Positions 63,666 to 64,000 of a stretch of 64,000 nucleotides of DNA are shown piece after piece. A program made the position numbers and the translations under genes. This DNA is from Pullilachnospira sp963929535 (lineage in GTDB: Bacteria > Bacillota > Clostridia > Lachnospirales > Lachnospiraceae): NCBI GenBank assembly GCA_963929535.1, contig CAWVIZ010000001.1, positions 189,978 to 253,977 of the forward strand. The letters are read 5' to 3'. Position 1 is the first letter of the stretch. Every line of letters begins with the position of its first letter. The notes beneath the pieces were generated by a model. That model was given only the letters and a program-made list of their open reading frames with translations. It was not told the DNA's origin and ran no database searches.

Positions 63666-64000
63666 ATGGCACAACACGCAATTTTGCGATTTGAAAAGCA
63701 CAAGGGCAACCCGGCAAGACCGCTGGAAGCCCATCACGAAAGGCAAAAGGAACAGTACGCCAGCAATCCCGACATTGACACCAGCCGGAGCAAGTACAAT
63801 TTCCACATTGTCAAGCCGGAGGGCAGGTACTACCACTTTATACAGAACCGTATTGAACAGGCAGGCTGCCGTACCCGTAAGGACAGTACTCGGTTTGTCG
63901 ATACGCTGATTACCGCCAGCCCGGAGTTTTTCAAGGGCAACCCCCCAAAGGAGATACAGGCGTTTTTTCAGAGGGCGGCTGACTTCCTCATTAACCGGGT
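63666..64000 (+). CDS. MobV-family relaxase (Pre/Mob), 3' end beyond the window
   Basis: 111 residues are visible. It starts MAQHAILRFEKHKGN and continues DIDTSRSKYNFHIVKP, then RYYHFIQNRIEQAG, the N-terminal Mob_Pre domain. The downstream HxDExxPHxH metal motif lies outside the window. Relaxases of this family nick oriT at TAGTGTG/TTA. GGAAAGGAGTTT precedes ATG 63666. With the oriT at 58.3 kb it makes the element mobilizable. Confidence 0.92.
   Translation, partial: MAQHAILRFEKHKGNPARPLEAHHERQKEQYASNPDIDTSRSKYNFHIVKPEGRYYHFIQNRIEQAGCRTRKDSTRFVDTLITASPEFFKGNPPKEIQAFFQRAADFLINR

Overview
The window looks like a chromosome segment of an anaerobic Clostridia bacterium, most likely Lachnospiraceae (Clostridium cluster XIVa). 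The evidence is the 16S rRNA signature, family-typical proteins (DUF1836, DUF4364, YerC-type TrpR-like regulator, DUF1540, DUF1385), an oxygen-sensitive class III ribonucleotide reductase, T-box and TPP leaders, and strong AGGAGG ribosome-binding sites. No genus is claimed.

Layout. 1-5 kb: end of a small membrane-protein gene, a 51-bp repeat array, pcrA, a DUF1836 gene and a 2-hydroxyacid dehydrogenase. 5-11 kb: one rRNA operon on the minus strand in the order 16S-5S-23S, driven by three tandem promoters. 11-20 kb: a lipoprotein, a YerC-type regulator, a PHP phosphatase, a TPP riboswitch with thiT, a radical SAM gene with a DUF4364 gene, rarA and a polysaccharide deacetylase. 20-27 kb: infC-rpmI-rplT behind an attenuator leader (IF-3 starts at AUU), two paralogous lipoproteins, a DUF1540 protein, and thrS behind a T-box with a small membrane protein coupled to it. 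27-36 kb: degV, a beta-hydroxyacid dehydrogenase and the arginine genes (argC-J-B-D on minus, argG divergent) with ARG-box-like operators, then an FtsH-derived protein lacking its ATPase and protease. 36-46 kb: an MFS transporter, a 1080-residue double amidase with choline-binding-type repeats, and nrdD under NrdR boxes. 44-56 kb: hflX, a TPR lipoprotein, glmM, a sugar nucleotidyltransferase, prfA-prmC-DUF1385, rpmE, rho, ada and cdd.

56.1-64 kb is an integrative mobilizable element, cut by the window edge. It carries a large serine recombinase with a coupled XRE regulator, a pMV158/MobV-type oriT, a Mef-family efflux gene with an attenuator leader, a low-GC methyltransferase/NTF2-like pair, a second XRE regulator with a palindromic operator, a Cys-rich VLP protein, a replication initiator A-like protein and the start of a MobV relaxase.

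The intergenic regions hold at least two dispersed repeat families. One is a 143-bp MITE-like element, with two copies flanked by perfect 8-bp target duplications; one copy sits between the TPP riboswitch and thiT. The other is an element built on a 51-bp module that is single in some places and tandemly expanded in two. A third, local 44-bp repeat between argC and argJ makes two ten-codon ORFs, each with its own Shine-Dalgarno sequence.
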